In this document: one piece after another, positions 63,338 through 64,000 of the stretch | How positions within the stretch are numbered: position 1 is the stretch's first letter | Layout of the letters: each line of letters opens with the position of its first letter | NCBI RefSeq assembly: GCF_021532315.1 | Contig: NZ_JAKGAO010000014.1 | Location: 1 to 64,000 of the forward strand | From: Paenibacillus tarimensis | GTDB lineage: Bacteria > Bacillota > Bacilli > Paenibacillales > Paenibacillaceae | Direction: 5' to 3' | Length of the DNA stretch: 64,000 nt | Translations under genes and position numbers: made by a program | Notes under the pieces: model-generated | Told to the model about the DNA's origin: nothing | The model's database searches: none | Seen by the model: the letters and a program-made list of their open reading frames with translations, nothing else

Positions 63338-64000
63338 CGGCCATACCGGATGCAGAATAGCGGTGGTCAGCCAAAAACTGCTTGGCCATGCCATTCCCGC
63401 GCTTGGTATCGGACAAGCACTTGCCGAGCGGGGACATGACGTCTATTATCTCGGTCACTCCTCTCTTCGGCCTCTGGTAGAAGGAAGTCTGGTTAAGCTG
63501 GCTGAGATTGAATGGGGCGTCATTCCCACGGACTTCATCTTCGAAACAATGGAGGAAATCACTTGTGTATTGAGGCAGATCGGCGCGGAGCTTCTCATTA
63601 CAGATTCTGCCATGGCGGCACCAGCTTACTGCGCTGAACTGCTGGGTATCCCCTGGGTCAGCTTCCAAACCTCTATACCGCTTCCCGACCGGCTTATTCC
63701 CGGGAATCCCTCTATTGTGAAGCGGGCCAGATCCCGTTATGAAGGCCAATTAAATCACGTTAGAACCAAAGCCGGCCTTCCGGCTCTAGCCGATGAAAGA
63801 AGAACGCGTGGTGATTTGGCGGGTATCTCCCCGCACCTGCACCTGGCGATGGTATACCCGCAGATGATTGAGCACTGGGAGGAACTCCCGGCGAATACCG
63901 AGGTTATAGGGGCTTGTGCCTATGCTCCTGATATTGAGCCGCTGGCTTCACCGGATGACAGCAGGCCATCGGTTCTAATCTGCAGTTCCTCGCTGATGAG
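63330..64000 (+). CDS. UGT/MGT-type glycosyltransferase, N-terminal part (runs off window)
   Basis: The frame opens with an ATG inside the aminopeptidase stop and stays open to the right edge (223 codons). The start RIAVVSQKLLGHAIPALGIG and AERGHDVYYLGH is typical of the acceptor domain of GT1 family (macrolide-glycosyltransferase/UDP-glucuronosyltransferase-like) enzymes. ITDSAMAAPAYCAELLGIPW and VSFQTSIPLP also fit. It would glycosylate the pathway product; the C-terminal donor-binding half lies beyond the window. Confidence 0.85.
   Translation, partial: MRSGHTGCRIAVVSQKLLGHAIPALGIGQALAERGHDVYYLGHSSLRPLVEGSLVKLAEIEWGVIPTDFIFETMEEITCVLRQIGAELLITDSAMAAPAYCAELLGIPWVSFQTSIPLPDRLIPGNPSIVKRARSRYEGQLNHVRTKAGLPALADERRTRGDLAGISPHLHLAMVYPQMIEHWEELPANTEVIGACAYAPDIEPLASPDDSRPSVLICSSSLM

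Noticed and set aside
1-64000. tRNA, rRNA, riboswitch or CRISPR features.
   Set aside because: No tRNA-like cloverleaf, rRNA segment, riboswitch core or regularly spaced direct repeats were noticed on reading; a covariance-model scan would be needed to exclude small RNAs.

Overview
The window is from a Gram-positive, spore-former-type genome, most likely Paenibacillus or a close relative. Signs are strong AGGAGG ribosome sites with TTG/GTG starts, an SLH-domain surface protein, a secreted modular GH26 mannanase behind a perfect CcpA cre operator, and proteins related to BtrH and BtrK of butirosin biosynthesis. No rRNA, tRNA or CRISPR was seen.

Left part (1-12.3 kb): the 3' end of an NRPS gene ending after a condensation domain; a degraded minus-strand stretch beside an intact-looking 56-codon membrane ORF; an SLH-anchored surface protein; a divergent membrane alpha/beta hydrolase and beta-lactamase-fold serine hydrolase; a 35-residue basic protein; and the mannanase. 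From 14.3 to 19.6 kb, ordinary genes (double VOC protein, quinone oxidoreductase, GNAT, NlpC/P60 endopeptidase, metallophosphoesterase) and the 5'-truncated remnant of an alkaline phosphatase are interspersed.

From 12.7 kb, and densely from 19.7 kb to the right edge (where a glycosyltransferase runs off), lies what I read as a large unfamiliar acyl-carrier-protein-based biosynthetic locus. It has six discrete carrier proteins, two free-standing adenylating enzymes, three KAS III-like proteins that keep the Cys but lack the HQAN His, a BtrK-like PLP decarboxylase, two hotdog dehydratases, three short-chain dehydrogenase/cofactor-type redox enzymes (two SDRs and an acyl-CoA dehydrogenase), a PhyH dioxygenase, two methyltransferases, an SHMT-like PLP enzyme, a PEP-synthase/rifampicin-phosphotransferase-like enzyme, a PTPS/QueD-like protein and an ArgG-like ligase. 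An ABC-2 exporter, a UvrA-like ATPase and a pentapeptide-repeat protein look like export and self-protection.

The most unusual element is a family of seven BtrH/C39-like proteins. Four keep a Cys/His pair (His at residue 117-122), one keeps only the Cys, and two are fused behind an ECF sigma factor and have lost both. My inference is that Cys/His members move acyl or aminoacyl groups from the carrier proteins while the sigma-fused copies sense a pathway intermediate. A second sensor candidate is a solute-binding-protein homologue without signal peptide that overlaps the second sigma gene.

The locus is built of operons of differing composition: 23.9-29.1 kb (transferase, ACP, GT-like, ABC), 32.3-39.5 kb (AT-rich SDR/RidA/ACP/A/KAS/decarboxylase module, followed by a probably defective IS3-family element), 43.2-48.2 kb, 49.9-54.1 kb, the minus-strand 56.2-54.2 kb, and 56.3-64 kb.
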